Positions 16,532 to 27,875 of a DNA stretch of 64,000 nt are shown here, one piece after another. A model generated the notes under the pieces. That model did no database searches, was not told the origin of the DNA, and worked only from the letters and a program-made list of their open reading frames with translations. The stretch's first letter is position 1; each line of letters begins with the position of its first letter. Origin of the DNA: Burkholderia glumae LMG 2196 = ATCC 33617. Its GTDB lineage: Bacteria > Pseudomonadota > Gammaproteobacteria > Burkholderiales > Burkholderiaceae. The stretch is taken from positions 310,001 to 374,000 of the forward strand of contig NZ_CP009434.1 of NCBI RefSeq assembly GCF_000960995.1, in the 5' to 3' direction. Made by a program: the position numbers and the translations under genes.

Positions 16532-16734
16532 GTGCCCGCGCCGCGCCGGCCCAGGTGCCGTCGCCTCGCCCGCGGCGCGAAGCGGCAGGTCGAATCCTTC
16601 AAACAGGTGCAAAAACCGCGCATGCCGACGCCGTCGCCGGACCGGGATCGACCCTGCAACGGCCGCTCGGGCCGCGCGTTCGGCAGGCACGCCCGGTGCT
16701 TGGCTCCCCTCCAAACCCTCTTCGGATACCCCCG

Positions 16735-17238
16735 ATGCGCACCGATGATCTCGACACCCGCGAACTCGACTACTGGACCGCGCGGGCGCTGGCCAGCGAC
16801 GATCTGCCGATCGCCTTCGTCGCGCTCGAGCCCGCGCTCGTCGTGACCTTCTCGAACGGCACGGCGTCCCGCATGGACGCGCGCTTCGCGCCGTCCTCGC
16901 GATGGGCCGACGCGACCGACGTGCTCGACCGCCTGATCGACGTGCGCAGCGCGCGCGACGCGCACGGCACGCTGAGCTGCGTGGCCACCTTCGAAGCCGG
17001 CGGCGGCGCCTGCGCGGCCCGCGAGGGGCATGGCAGCGGGCCGGACCTGCGCACCGCGCTGCTGCGCGCGTTCGTGCGCGCACGCTTCGGCGACGAGGTC
17101 GAGGCGATGCCGGGCGAGCCGCACGTCGTGCGGCACGGCAGGCTCGAGCGGCATGCGCAGGGCCAGCCGATTCCGGGCAGCGGGCCGCGCGAGGCCGAAC
17201 CGGACCCGAACGCGATCGGCTCGCTGCCGCGCCAGTGA
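16735..17238 (+). CDS. DUF2591 family protein
   Basis: A 167-residue protein with LDTRELDYWTARALASDD at the N-terminus, the DUF2591-type opening, and VHxVxxxxFxxGxGxxLRxALLRAFVxxRFGDEVE-like C-terminal half (here DLRTALLRAFVRARFGDEVE). Relatives occur in phages and in Burkholderia chromosomes and have no known activity. No strong ribosome site is visible. The next gene starts 107 bp downstream on the same strand, so they may be co-transcribed. Confidence 0.7.
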   Translation: MRTDDLDTRELDYWTARALASDDLPIAFVALEPALVVTFSNGTASRMDARFAPSSRWADATDVLDRLIDVRSARDAHGTLSCVATFEAGGGACAAREGHGSGPDLRTALLRAFVRARFGDEVEAMPGEPHVVRHGRLERHAQGQPIPGSGPREAEPDPNAIGSLPRQ

Positions 17239-17345
17239 CGCCGGCCGCCGGCGCCAGCCCGGCGCCGCCGCAGGTCGACGATCCCGTCGCGCGAGCGTCC
17301 CCGCGCGACAGCAACGGCATTCAGACAAGCCACGGAGAGATATCC

Positions 17346-18596
17346 ATGACGGCAATCCAGGGCCCCGCGCGGGCCACGCGCCGCCGCCTAGGCGACTGGC
17401 TCGCGACCGAGGAACTGCGGATGACGGCCTACCGCCGCCAGCTTGCTCAGGATGCCTACGCGACGGCCGGGAAACGGCCGCGGGCAGCCGTGGTGGCCGA
17501 ACTCGCGGCGCTGTTCGAACGCGATGCGGTGCTGCGCATGAGCCTCACGCGCGCGATCGGCGAAGCGGGCGAGGCCGGCTATGGGCTCGGCTACGCGACC
17601 ATCGAGGACCTGATGTCGATCCTCGATCACGTGATGCGCTACGCGCCGCCCTTCAGCGAGGAGGGCCTGATCGCCTGTCCGATCAACGCGCTGCTCGACT
17701 GGCCGATGTGCATGCCGTCCGGCTATCCGCTGTTTCGCGATGCCACCGTCAACGCGCACCTGGGCCGCCTGCTGTCGGGCTGGTGCGATTTCCTGTCCGG
17801 CCCGCATTCGCGCGAGCATCTGCACGAGCGCGGCCCGACCGGCTGGTTCTGCGAGGCGGCGCGCGAGCGCATGCGGCTCGACGATTTCGTCTGCCGCCGC
17901 GACGAACCGTGCTGGGGTTTCGATTCGTGGAATCACTTCTTCACGCGGCGCTTTCGCGACGGCGCGCGGCCGGTGGCGGAGCCGAACGACCCGCGCGTGG
18001 TGGTGAGCGCCTGCGAGGCGGCGCCGTACCAGATCGCCGCACGCGTGCAGCGCCTCGACGAATTCTGGATCAAGTCGCAGCCTTATTCGATTCGCGACAT
18101 GCTCACCCCGCAGCACGTGCTGCTCGCCGAACGCTTCGTGGGCGGCGACATCTATCAGGCCTACCTGAGCGCCTACAACTACCATCGCTGGCACGCGCCG
18201 GTGGGCGGCACCGTCACCCACGCCTACCGCATCCCCGGCACCTACTTCTCGGGCGCCGACGTCGAGGGCACCGACCCTTCCGGGCTCAACGATTCGCAGG
18301 GCTACATGACGGCCGTGGCCACGCGCGCGGTGGTGGTGATCGATTGCGAGGACCCCGGCATGGGCACCGTGGCCTGCGTGTTCGTGGGAATGGGCGACGT
18401 GTCGTCGTGCGTGATCGATGCCCACCCCGGCCAGCGCCTGGCCAAGGGCGACGAGATCGGCTATTTCCAGTACGGCGGCTCGACGTTCTGCCTGCTGTTC
18501 GAGCCGGACGTGATCGAACGTTTCGTGGTGGCCGGCGCACCCGAGCGCGATTCGCCCGTGGTGCCCGTCAACGCGGCGATCGCCGTGTCGCGCTGA
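17346..18596 (+). CDS. phosphatidylserine decarboxylase-family pyruvoyl enzyme with PSDC N-terminal domain (PsiD-like)
   Basis: A 416-residue protein, longer than housekeeping PSD because of an N-terminal PSDC-type domain (about residues 30-170). The C-terminal half is a PSD catalytic domain: YHRWHAPVGG is the His-containing motif, and GGST at 377-380 is the self-cleavage site, where Ser379 would become the pyruvoyl group. No N-terminal membrane anchor is visible. The same domain pairing is found in PsiD-type enzymes, where the substrate is an aromatic amino acid rather than phosphatidylserine, so an amino-acid decarboxylase is as likely as a lipid enzyme. ATG 17346 follows CGGAGAG. Confidence 0.85.
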   Translation: MTAIQGPARATRRRLGDWLATEELRMTAYRRQLAQDAYATAGKRPRAAVVAELAALFERDAVLRMSLTRAIGEAGEAGYGLGYATIEDLMSILDHVMRYAPPFSEEGLIACPINALLDWPMCMPSGYPLFRDATVNAHLGRLLSGWCDFLSGPHSREHLHERGPTGWFCEAARERMRLDDFVCRRDEPCWGFDSWNHFFTRRFRDGARPVAEPNDPRVVVSACEAAPYQIAARVQRLDEFWIKSQPYSIRDMLTPQHVLLAERFVGGDIYQAYLSAYNYHRWHAPVGGTVTHAYRIPGTYFSGADVEGTDPSGLNDSQGYMTAVATRAVVVIDCEDPGMGTVACVFVGMGDVSSCVIDAHPGQRLAKGDEIGYFQYGGSTFCLLFEPDVIERFVVAGAPERDSPVVPVNAAIAVSR

Positions 18597-18660
18597 AAGC
18601 CGGCACCGAAGCCGGCGCGACGGCGCGGCCGGCACCGGCCGCGTGCGCCGCGCGGCCCGC

Positions 18661-20043
<1,383 letters not shown>

Positions 20044-20379
20044 GCGAACTCCTTTGAACGATTGCATCGCGCGCCCCTGATGCCACATCGGCGGCGGCGA
20101 AGATGAGAGAGTTGGACGGAGTCATCGATGCGGGGTGCGGCGCCGCGAATTCCGAATGGAGGGGCGGACGACCGGCTCCCGCTAGGAGAGCAGATATTGC
20201 CGCTCCATGCTATCGGATCTTTCTATCCGGCCCGGACCGTTGCATTGCGAGATTCAATCCCCGGCGCTGCGTGCCACCCTGCATCCATCTCAAAAAAAAT
20301 GCATGATAAAGGCCTCATTGATGGAATAGCTAGCCCCCTCACATGTGTCCGACCCCGCAATCCTCAATTTTCGTTTCCC
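20044..20379. other. intergenic region between two divergent sigma-54 activators
   Basis: About 336 bp of lower GC than its surroundings, including an A8 run at 20292-20299. No gene is supported, though the rightward activator could start within it at ATG 20299 (MHDKGLIDG). No consensus -24/-12 element is seen here. Confidence 0.5.
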
Positions 20380-21348
<969 letters not shown>

Positions 21349-21438
21349 CCGGCCGGACAGCCCGGTAACGCTTTCCATCCGTTGTAAATCGCGGCAGTCG
21401 CCGTGCCGCGTCCGCCGCGCCGGCCCGGCGAATCGGCG

Positions 21439-21453
21439 TGGCACGCGCGTTGC
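21439..21453 (+). promoter_or_regulatory. consensus sigma-54 (-24/-12) promoter
   Basis: TGGCAC-N5-TTGC, reading TGGCACGCGCGTTGC, matches the sigma-54 consensus at every core position. It is 163 bp upstream of the PRC-barrel gene and just downstream of a sigma-54 activator gene, with another activator divergent from that. It probably drives the PRC-barrel gene. Confidence 0.8.
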
Positions 21454-21616
21454 GTACCGGCATGCAGGAACGCGCCGTTCCTATTCCCATGGCCGCAGCG
21501 CATTCGCCTGCTCATGCCGTGCGGGGCCAGGGGCGCCCGCACGAAGCGCAGCGAGGCCGGCCCGCCGCCATGCCGGGACCGCCATGCGCCTCAACACGAT
21601 TCCCAGGGAGCTCACG

Positions 21617-22066
21617 ATGCAATCCACCTCGCCCGCTGCCGCCGGCGCCGCCCGCCACGCCGGCCGCGCGCTGATGCCGGCCCGCCTGTTCGACGGTGCG
21701 CTGGCGCGCGCCACCGATGGCTACACGCTCGGTTTCGTGAGCGAGGTCGTGCTCGACCTGCGCACGGGCCGCGTCGCCTACGCCCTGCTCGCGCTCGACG
21801 AGCGCGTCCACGCGCGCCTGCTGACCGCCGTGCCGTGGCACTACGTGGCGCTCGACGCCGACGGCACGGGGCTGCGCATCGCGCTGTCGGCGGCCACCGT
21901 GCGCGGCGCGCCGGCGATCGATCTCGACAGCTGGCAGGTGGCGACCGATCCGGCCTGGGAAAGCGCCGTGATCCAGCACTACGACACTCAGGACGCTCCA
22001 CGCGAGTACAGCCTCGCCGAGGAACTCGGCCTGCGCTCGCCGGTGCGGCCGCGCGGCCCGGCCTGA
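21617..22066 (+). CDS. PRC-barrel domain protein
   Basis: A 149-residue protein. After a low-complexity start, residues about 25-90 form a PRC-barrel (ARLFDGALARATDGYTLGFV, SEVVLDLRTGRVAYALLALD) and a second half-similar segment follows (RLLTAVPWHYVALDADGTGL). PRC-barrels are small beta-barrels found in RimM, photosynthetic reaction centre subunits and stress proteins. The start at 21617 has AGGGAG 7 bases upstream; an in-frame ATG 33 bases earlier lacks one. A consensus sigma-54 promoter lies upstream and a good terminator downstream (22125), so it is a monocistronic sigma-54 target. Confidence 0.82.
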   Translation: MQSTSPAAAGAARHAGRALMPARLFDGALARATDGYTLGFVSEVVLDLRTGRVAYALLALDERVHARLLTAVPWHYVALDADGTGLRIALSAATVRGAPAIDLDSWQVATDPAWESAVIQHYDTQDAPREYSLAEELGLRSPVRPRGPA

Positions 22067-22124
22067 CCGGGCCGCCCCCTTTGCGGCCGAGCGCCGCTGC
22101 CTCGCATGGCTGTGAGGTCTTGAA

Positions 22125-22152
22125 CGGGCGTCGGAAACGGCGCCCGCTTTTT
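22125..22152 (+). terminator. intrinsic terminator of the PRC-barrel gene
   Basis: CGGGCGTCG-GAAA-CGGCGCCCG forms a 9-bp stem (one G-U pair) with a GNRA tetraloop, followed by CTTTTTG. Confidence 0.85.
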
Positions 22153-22186
22153 GCGCCGGCGCCGCGCGCTCGCGGCCGCAGCCTAA

Positions 22187-23100
22187 GAGGCCAGTTCAAA
22201 AACCCTGCTCAGTTCGTCTGAAGATGTTCCAACAGATGATCGAGCAGCCAAGTTTGAGGAATGCTTCGTGAATGTAGGCACTTCGCTCGAAGCGAGTGCG
22301 TAGGCGCCGGAAATTGTGGAGCCAGGAATGCGTACGTTCGACCACCCAACGATACTTGCCCAGACCACTGCCATGCTCGGTCCGGCGCTTGGCGATCACG
22401 GGCTTGATACCGCGTTCGCGCAACGCGTGACGATGTCGGGTGGAATCGTAGCCGCGATCGGCGTAGACGACGCCGGGCTTCTGAAGCGGTCGGCCACGAA
22501 CGCCGCGAATGGGTGGAATCGCATCAACGAGCGGCAGCAACTGCGTGACGTTGTTGGTGTTCGCGCCAGTCAGGATCGCAACGAGAGGAACGCCGTTGGC
22601 GTCTACGAGGACGTGGTGCTTGGAACCGGGTCGCGCGCGATCGGTGGGGTTCGGGCCAGTTTTTCGCCCGCCCCAACGGCGCGCACGGACGACGAATCGA
22701 CCGCAGCGTATGACAGATCGATTTGGCCGGCCGCACGCAACTTGTCGAGTAGCAACTCGTGCAGTTGGTCCCATACACCAGCCTTTTGCCAGTCGCTCAA
22801 TCGCCGCCAGCATGTGGCGCCCGAGCCAAAGCCCAGACGAGTCGGCAAGTGGTTCCAACGAATTCCCGTTTTGAACACGAACAGGATGCCGTTGAGAGCC
22901 GCACGGTCGGACACGCGCGGGCGACCAGGATCGCTCTTCGCTCGAAGCTTCGCAGGTGGCAGCAATGGTTCGATCAGTATCCACAGTTCGTCGTCAATGA
23001 TTGGCGCTTCCATCCTTGGACTTCCGTTGTTCTGATGCCCAAGGTTAACAGCTTGCCGAGGAAGTAAACAGCCCCTCTCGGGAGTTTTTGAACTGGCCTC
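22187..23100. mobile_element. complete IS5-family insertion sequence (IS427-like group)
   Basis: A 914-bp element bounded by inverted repeats that begin GAGGCCAGTTCAAAAAC on both ends. The flanks repeat TAA (22184-22186 and 23101-23103), a probable 3-bp target duplication as expected of IS5/IS427 elements, which prefer TNA or CTAR-type targets. One transposase in two overlapping frames fills it. Ends and duplication look intact, which suggests a recent and possibly active insertion. It lies just after the terminator of the PRC-barrel gene and does not break a recognised gene. Confidence 0.88.
22196..23013 (-). CDS. IS5-family transposase in two frames joined by -1 frameshift
   Basis: Frame A (23013 down to 22603) starts MEAPIIDDELWILIEPLLPP and carries the N-terminal domain with VDSSSVRAV, the first catalytic Asp region. 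Frame B (to 22196) carries HHVLVDANGVPLVAILTGAN (second Asp), YADRGYDS, and the YRWVVERTHSWL segment with the catalytic Glu. The frames overlap and are related by -1. The minus strand reads GCGAAAAACTGG at the junction (A5 at 22660-22664), a plausible slippage site for programmed frameshifting, which is known for IS427-type elements. A simple frameshift mutation is the alternative. Confidence 0.85.
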
Positions 23101-23426
23101 TAAGCGCGCGTGCCGCGGCCGGGCCGGGTCCGATCCGGACCGGCGGCGCCGCCGTCCTCGCGCGGCACCGGGCCTCCCCGGCATTCGGCGGCGCGCCGCA
23201 TCATGCCGGGCTGCCGGTAGGCTGGCGGCACGTGCCGCAGCTCCGACGCGCCGGTCGGCAGGGCGCCGGGCTCGCTCCACCAGTCGGGGCAGGCGGCCGG
23301 ATCATGCGGATCGGCAGCGGCCGCTCGCGGCGCCTGGGAATCATGCCGTTCGCGCGCATCGCGCCGTGCGTGCAGTTCGTGTGAACCGCGCGCGGCGGCC
23401 GGGTCGTTCTCGTGTCGCGATCTCAT
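23100..23426 (-). CDS. hypothetical protein, 108 residues
   Basis: A frame starting MRSRHENDPAAARGSHELHA with GGGAGG 7 bases upstream of the ATG. The middle part PDWWSEPGALPTGASELRHV looks protein-like, while both ends are Arg/Gly/Pro-rich. Its TAG stop overlaps the IS junction (last IS base plus target duplication), but reconstructing the empty site gives the same TAG, so the insertion did not truncate it. No domain is recognised and no gene lies opposite. Confidence 0.4.
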   Translation of the reverse strand: MRSRHENDPAAARGSHELHARRDARERHDSQAPRAAAADPHDPAACPDWWSEPGALPTGASELRHVPPAYRQPGMMRRAAECRGGPVPREDGGAAGPDRTRPGRGTRA

Positions 23427-23719
23427 CGCCTGCCTCCCATCTCGGTTCGCGGCCCGCGAGCGCGGCGCCGCCGGTCGCCGCGCGCGGGCGCGGCTCGCAG
23501 GAGAAGCGAGCAACGGCCATTCCGCCCGCGCCGGCCGCGGCGCCGCGCTCGCGGGGCGCCGCGGCCGGCGGATTCGACAGGCAAGGTAAAAAAGCGGCGT
23601 TGCCGACGGCGCCCTGCCGGCCCGCTTCGCGCCATCGCCGCTCGGCTCGCGCATGCCGCTGGCGGGTACGCCGCTTGCGATGCGATCGGCATCGCCACCG
23701 TCCGCGCCCGCCCGATCCG

Positions 23720-24436
23720 ATGCTGCCCATGCCGCTCACCCTCGATTACGCCGAGCTCGCGCTGCGCCTTGCCACCTGTCTCGTCGCCAGCGCCATCATC
23801 GGCTTCGATCGGCGCGGCTCGGGCAAGGCGGCCGGCCTGCGCACGACGATGCTGGTGGGCCTGGCGGCCTGCCTCGCGATGCTGCAAGTGAACGCGCTGC
23901 TGCCGCAGGCCGGCAAGGCGCCGCAGTCGTTCGCGACGCTCGACCTGATGCGCTTGCCGCTCGGCATCCTGTCCGGGGTCGGCTTCATCGGCGCCGGTGC
24001 GATCCTGCGCAAGGAAGGGTGGGTGCGCGGCCTCACCACGGCCGCGACGCTCTGGTTCGTGACCGTGGTGGGGCTCTGCGCGGGCGGCGGCCAACTGCTG
24101 CTGGCGGCAGTGGCGACCGGGCTGGGGGTGGCGATCCTGTCAGGCCTCAAGCCTGTCGAGCGGCGCCTGCCGCGCCGGCGCCGCGCCCGGCTGCGGGTGA
24201 TCCAGCGCGCCGACGGCGCACCCGCGCCGGGCCTCGCCGAGACCCTCGCCCGGCTCGACGCGCTGCACTGCCGCGTGTCCCTGACGGGCATGCAGGCGCT
24301 GCCCGAGAGCGGCACGATTGGCCGCGTCTACGAGCTGAAATGGCAGGCGGCGCGGCGCGACGATCCGGTCGAGCAGGCGATCGCCGCGCTGGTGAGCCAT
24401 GGCGGCGGCGGCGTGAGCTGGTCGCTGCGCGAGTAG
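23720..24436 (+). CDS. MgtC/SapB-family membrane protein
   Basis: A 238-residue protein. The N-terminal 140 residues hold four to five hydrophobic segments with the family's LVASAIIGFDRR, KAAGLRTTMLVGLAAC and GVGFIGAGAIL motifs. A cytoplasmic C-terminal domain (residues about 150-238) follows an Arg-rich linker. MgtC-like proteins affect Mg2+ limitation, acid tolerance, membrane potential and intracellular survival of pathogens. The start (ATG 23720 or 23729) has no clear ribosome site. It converges on the efflux operon to its right. Confidence 0.83.
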   Translation: MLPMPLTLDYAELALRLATCLVASAIIGFDRRGSGKAAGLRTTMLVGLAACLAMLQVNALLPQAGKAPQSFATLDLMRLPLGILSGVGFIGAGAILRKEGWVRGLTTAATLWFVTVVGLCAGGGQLLLAAVATGLGVAILSGLKPVERRLPRRRRARLRVIQRADGAPAPGLAETLARLDALHCRVSLTGMQALPESGTIGRVYELKWQAARRDDPVEQAIAALVSHGGGGVSWSLRE

Positions 24437-24492
24437 TCGCCGATGTTCGCCGCGCTGCCGCGCACCGGGTTCCACCGCGGCCCATGACGCTG

Positions 24493-26190
24493 TCACGACG
24501 CGCTCGCCTCGGACCCGGCCGCGGCCGGACTCCAGCCGCCGCCGAGCGCCTTGTAGAGCGCGACCAGATCGGTGGTGGTCTGCAGTTCGCCCTGCACCGC
24601 CTGCTGCCGCGCCTGCGACCACTGCCGCTCGGCATCGAGCACGTCGAGGAACGGCACGAGGCCCTTGCGATAGCTGTCGCGCGCGAGGTCGAGCGCGCCG
24701 CGTTCGGCCCGCACGGCATCGTCGAGTTCGGCGCGGCGCGTCTGATCGGTGCGGTAGACGGCGAGCGCGTTGTCGACGTCGCGTAGCGCCACCAGCACGG
24801 CACCGCGATAGGCGAGCGCGGCCTCCCGCTGCTGCACCTTCGAGAGCCGCAGGTTCGACACCAGCGCGCCGCCCGAGAAGATCGGCAGCGAGATCGCCGG
24901 GCCGGCCGAGTAGAACAGATGCGACCACTGCGCGAGTTCGCGCACGTGCGTCGAGCGCAGCCCGATCCGCCCGGTCAGCGAGACGTCGGGATAGAACTGC
25001 GCAACCGCCACGCCGACCTGCGCGGTGGCCGCGTGCAGCTCGAGTTCGGCGCGGCGCACGTCGGGCCGCCGCCGCGCGAGCGTGGACGGCAAGCCCACCG
25101 GCACCGTCGGCGGCAGCGCCGGCAGCGCGCCGGGCGCGTCGAGCTCGGCGTCGAGCGCGCCCGGCGCCTCGCCCACCAGATACGCGAGGCCATTGCGCAG
25201 GGTGGCGAGCTGCTGGTCGTACTGCGGCAGCTGCGCGCGGATCGTGGCGAGCTGCGCCTCGGCGCTGCGCACGTCGAGCTGGCTCGTCAGGCCGTGCGCG
25301 GCGCGATTGCGCGTGAGGTCGGCCAGCTCGCCCTGCGACTGCGCCAGCTCCACCGCCAGCGCGCGCAGCGCCTGCGCGCCACGATACTGCAGGTAGGTCT
25401 GCGCGACCTCGGCCTCGAGCGAGAGCAGCGCGTCGTCGCGGCCCGCCACGGCCGCGCCGGCCTCGGCGCCGGCCGCCTCCACCGAGCGGCGCACCCGGCC
25501 GAACAGGTCGAGCTCCCACGAGGCGTCGAAGCCGGCCTGCCAGAGATTGGTCGGCGACGAGATCGCATCGAGCGCCCGGCTCGCGCCCTGCCGGATCGCC
25601 GCGCTGCCGCCCGGCACCGCGCCGGCGAGCGCCGAGCCCGGCGCGCCGAGCCGGTCGATCCGGTCGCTGACGCCCTCGTCCTCCAGGATGCCCTTCACGC
25701 CGAGCTGCTCGCGCTGGTAGCTGGCGGTGGCGCGCACGTTCGGCAGCCCCTGCGCGGCGGCCTGATGCAGTTGCTCGCGCGCCTCGGCGATGCGCAGCAC
25801 GGCCGTCTGCAGATCGAGGTTGTCGTGCGCCGCGCGCGCGACGAGCCGGTCGAGCAGCGGATCGTGGAACGCCTGCCACCAGCGCGGATCGGGATCGGCA
25901 TCCACCACCGGCTTCGAATCCACGCCGGCGTCGGGCGCCGAGGCGGGCTCGGTCAGCGAGGCGCCGGCCAGCGGCGCGGCGCCCGTGGCCGGCCCGGCCG
26001 CAGCCGCGCCGCTGGCGCCCCGCAGGTCGTGCCACTGCGCGGGCAGGCCCGCGCGCGGCGGCTGGAAATCGGGCCCGACGGTGCAGGCGGCCAGCGCCAG
26101 ACAGCCGGCCAGCGCGGCCGGCCAGGCGAGTGCGCGTGCGCGCGTGCGTGCCCGGAAAGCCCGCGGGCCCTGCGGTGCCTGATGCTTCAT
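24493..26190 (-). CDS. outer-membrane efflux lipoprotein, NodT/OprM family
   Basis: A 565-residue outer-membrane factor. A basic N-terminal tail precedes a lipoprotein signal whose lipobox is LAAC (CLALAACTVGPDF), and the start of the mature protein reads CTVGPDFQPP as in NodT-type factors. The rest shows the two repeated OEP domains with long helices (AEVAQTYLQYRGAQ and similar). A low-complexity Ala/Gly/Pro insert (about residues 55-80) is unusual. It starts 1 bp after the EmrB-like gene, with its ribosome site GGAGGACA inside the end of that gene. It forms the outer channel of the tripartite pump. Confidence 0.92.
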   Translation of the reverse strand: MKHQAPQGPRAFRARTRARALAWPAALAGCLALAACTVGPDFQPPRAGLPAQWHDLRGASGAAAAGPATGAAPLAGASLTEPASAPDAGVDSKPVVDADPDPRWWQAFHDPLLDRLVARAAHDNLDLQTAVLRIAEAREQLHQAAAQGLPNVRATASYQREQLGVKGILEDEGVSDRIDRLGAPGSALAGAVPGGSAAIRQGASRALDAISSPTNLWQAGFDASWELDLFGRVRRSVEAAGAEAGAAVAGRDDALLSLEAEVAQTYLQYRGAQALRALAVELAQSQGELADLTRNRAAHGLTSQLDVRSAEAQLATIRAQLPQYDQQLATLRNGLAYLVGEAPGALDAELDAPGALPALPPTVPVGLPSTLARRRPDVRRAELELHAATAQVGVAVAQFYPDVSLTGRIGLRSTHVRELAQWSHLFYSAGPAISLPIFSGGALVSNLRLSKVQQREAALAYRGAVLVALRDVDNALAVYRTDQTRRAELDDAVRAERGALDLARDSYRKGLVPFLDVLDAERQWSQARQQAVQGELQTTTDLVALYKALGGGWSPAAAGSEASAS

Positions 26191-26191
26191 C

Positions 26192-27772
26192 TCAATGTCC
26201 TCCTCCGCCCTGCGCCGCCTTCACCGGCGAGAACATGAACGTCAACGGGATGCAGATCGCGCAGAACACCGCCAGGATCGCGAACACGTCGAGATAGGCG
26301 AGGATCGTGGCCTGCGAGACGAAGGTCTCGTAGAGCCGGCCGTTCGCGGTCTGCAGCGCGGCCGCGGGCGGCGCGCCCGAGAGCGCGGTGATCGACTGCG
26401 CGTTGCGCTGCAGCGCGTCCTGGAAGTTCTGCGAGAACGGCGACATGTGGCCGGACAGATGCGCCATCTGCGCCTGGGTGCGCTCGCGGATCAGCGCCGT
26501 GGACACCGAGATGCCGATCGAGCCGGCCACGTTGCGGAACATCGTGAACAGCGCCGAGGCGTCGTCGTTGAGCCGCTGCGGGATGGTCAGGTAGGCGAGC
26601 GTGGTGATCGGCACGAACAGGAAGCCGATCGCCAGCGACTGCGCGCAGCGGATCATCATCAGGTGCCGGTAGTCGATGTCGGGCACCAGCGTGCGCGAAT
26701 AGACGAGCGAGAGGGTCAGCAGCACGAAGCCGACGCCCACCAGGTAGCGCGTCTGCACCACCGGCATCAGGCGGCTCACGATCGGGATCTCCAGCGTGAT
26801 CAGGATCGCGCCCGGCGACAGCACGAGCCCGGCCAGCGTGGCGGTGTAGCCGAGCTGCTGCTGCGCGAGCTGCGGCACGATCACGGCGCTGCCGTAGAGC
26901 ACCGCCGCGAAGCAGGCGATGGTCAGGCAGCCGAGCGCGAAATTGCGGTCGCGCAGGCAGGCCAGATCCACCACCGGCTTCTTCGCGTAGCGCAGCCAGA
27001 GCACCGCGCCGGTGAGCCCCAGCACCGTCAGCACGGCGAACAGGCGGATGAAGTTCGAGCCGAACCAGTCTTCGTCCTCGCCGCGGTCGAGCATCACCTG
27101 CAGGCAGCCGAGGCCGAGCGCGATCAGGCCGATGCCGATGTAGTCGATGCGGATGCCGCGCTCGCCGTCGCGCCGCCACGGCGGGTCCTCCACCAGCTGC
27201 GTCACCGCCAGCACGGTGAGGATGCCCACCGGCACGTTGAGCAGGAACACCCAGCGCCACGAGAAGGTGTCGGTGATCCAGCCGCCGAGCGTCGGGCCGA
27301 GCACCGGCGCCACCACGATCGCGATCGCCGAGATCGAGAACGCGCGGTTGCGCTGCTCGGGCGGAAAGGTGTCGAGGATGATCGACTGCTGGTTCGGCTG
27401 CAGGCCGCCGCCGAACAGCCCCTGCAGGATGCGGAACACGATCAGCTGGCCGAGGTTGGTGGCGATCCCGCACAGGAACGAGCAGACCGTGAACGCGGCG
27501 ATGCAGATCACGAAATAGCGCTTGCGGCCGAGCAGCCGGCCGAGGAAGCCCGAGATCGGCAGCACGATGCCGTTGGCGACCAGATACGAGGTGAGCGTCC
27601 AGGTAGCCTCGTCGTAGCTCGCCGACATGGTGCCGGCGATATGCGGCAGCGCGACGTTGACGATGGTCGTGTCGAGCACTTCCATGAACGCGGCGAGCGT
27701 GACCACCACGGCGATCAGCCAGGGGTTGGCCGCCGGGCGCCAGGCGCCCGATCCGGCGGCGGCCCGGCTCAC
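26192..27772 (-). CDS. emrB: EmrB/QacA-type MFS drug:H+ antiporter (DHA2, 14 TM)
   Basis: A 526-residue inner-membrane transporter with 14 expected helices. The N-terminal motif LDTTIVNVALPHIAG is the DHA2 signature (motif D1), GFLGRLLGRKRYF is motif A, and the GWITDTFSWRWVF stretch is the typical motif C neighbourhood. It exports hydrophobic compounds in exchange for protons together with the membrane-fusion protein encoded upstream and the outer-membrane factor downstream. The frame starts with GTG 27772, no strong ribosome site. The final residues GGGGH are low complexity. Confidence 0.93.
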   Translation of the reverse strand: MSRAAAGSGAWRPAANPWLIAVVVTLAAFMEVLDTTIVNVALPHIAGTMSASYDEATWTLTSYLVANGIVLPISGFLGRLLGRKRYFVICIAAFTVCSFLCGIATNLGQLIVFRILQGLFGGGLQPNQQSIILDTFPPEQRNRAFSISAIAIVVAPVLGPTLGGWITDTFSWRWVFLLNVPVGILTVLAVTQLVEDPPWRRDGERGIRIDYIGIGLIALGLGCLQVMLDRGEDEDWFGSNFIRLFAVLTVLGLTGAVLWLRYAKKPVVDLACLRDRNFALGCLTIACFAAVLYGSAVIVPQLAQQQLGYTATLAGLVLSPGAILITLEIPIVSRLMPVVQTRYLVGVGFVLLTLSLVYSRTLVPDIDYRHLMMIRCAQSLAIGFLFVPITTLAYLTIPQRLNDDASALFTMFRNVAGSIGISVSTALIRERTQAQMAHLSGHMSPFSQNFQDALQRNAQSITALSGAPPAAALQTANGRLYETFVSQATILAYLDVFAILAVFCAICIPLTFMFSPVKAAQGGGGH

Positions 27773-27875
27773 GGGCGGCGGCCCGCGCGCGGCGCGGGCG
27801 ACAACGGCAACGGCACGGACATCGGTTCGCTCCCAGGCGGCGGTGCCGCGAAGTGGGCCATGGCGGGGCGGCGCA

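Noticed and set aside
23100..23426. Gene truncated by the IS insertion
   Set aside because: The stop overlaps the junction, but restoring the empty site leaves the same TAG, so the IS did not cut the frame.
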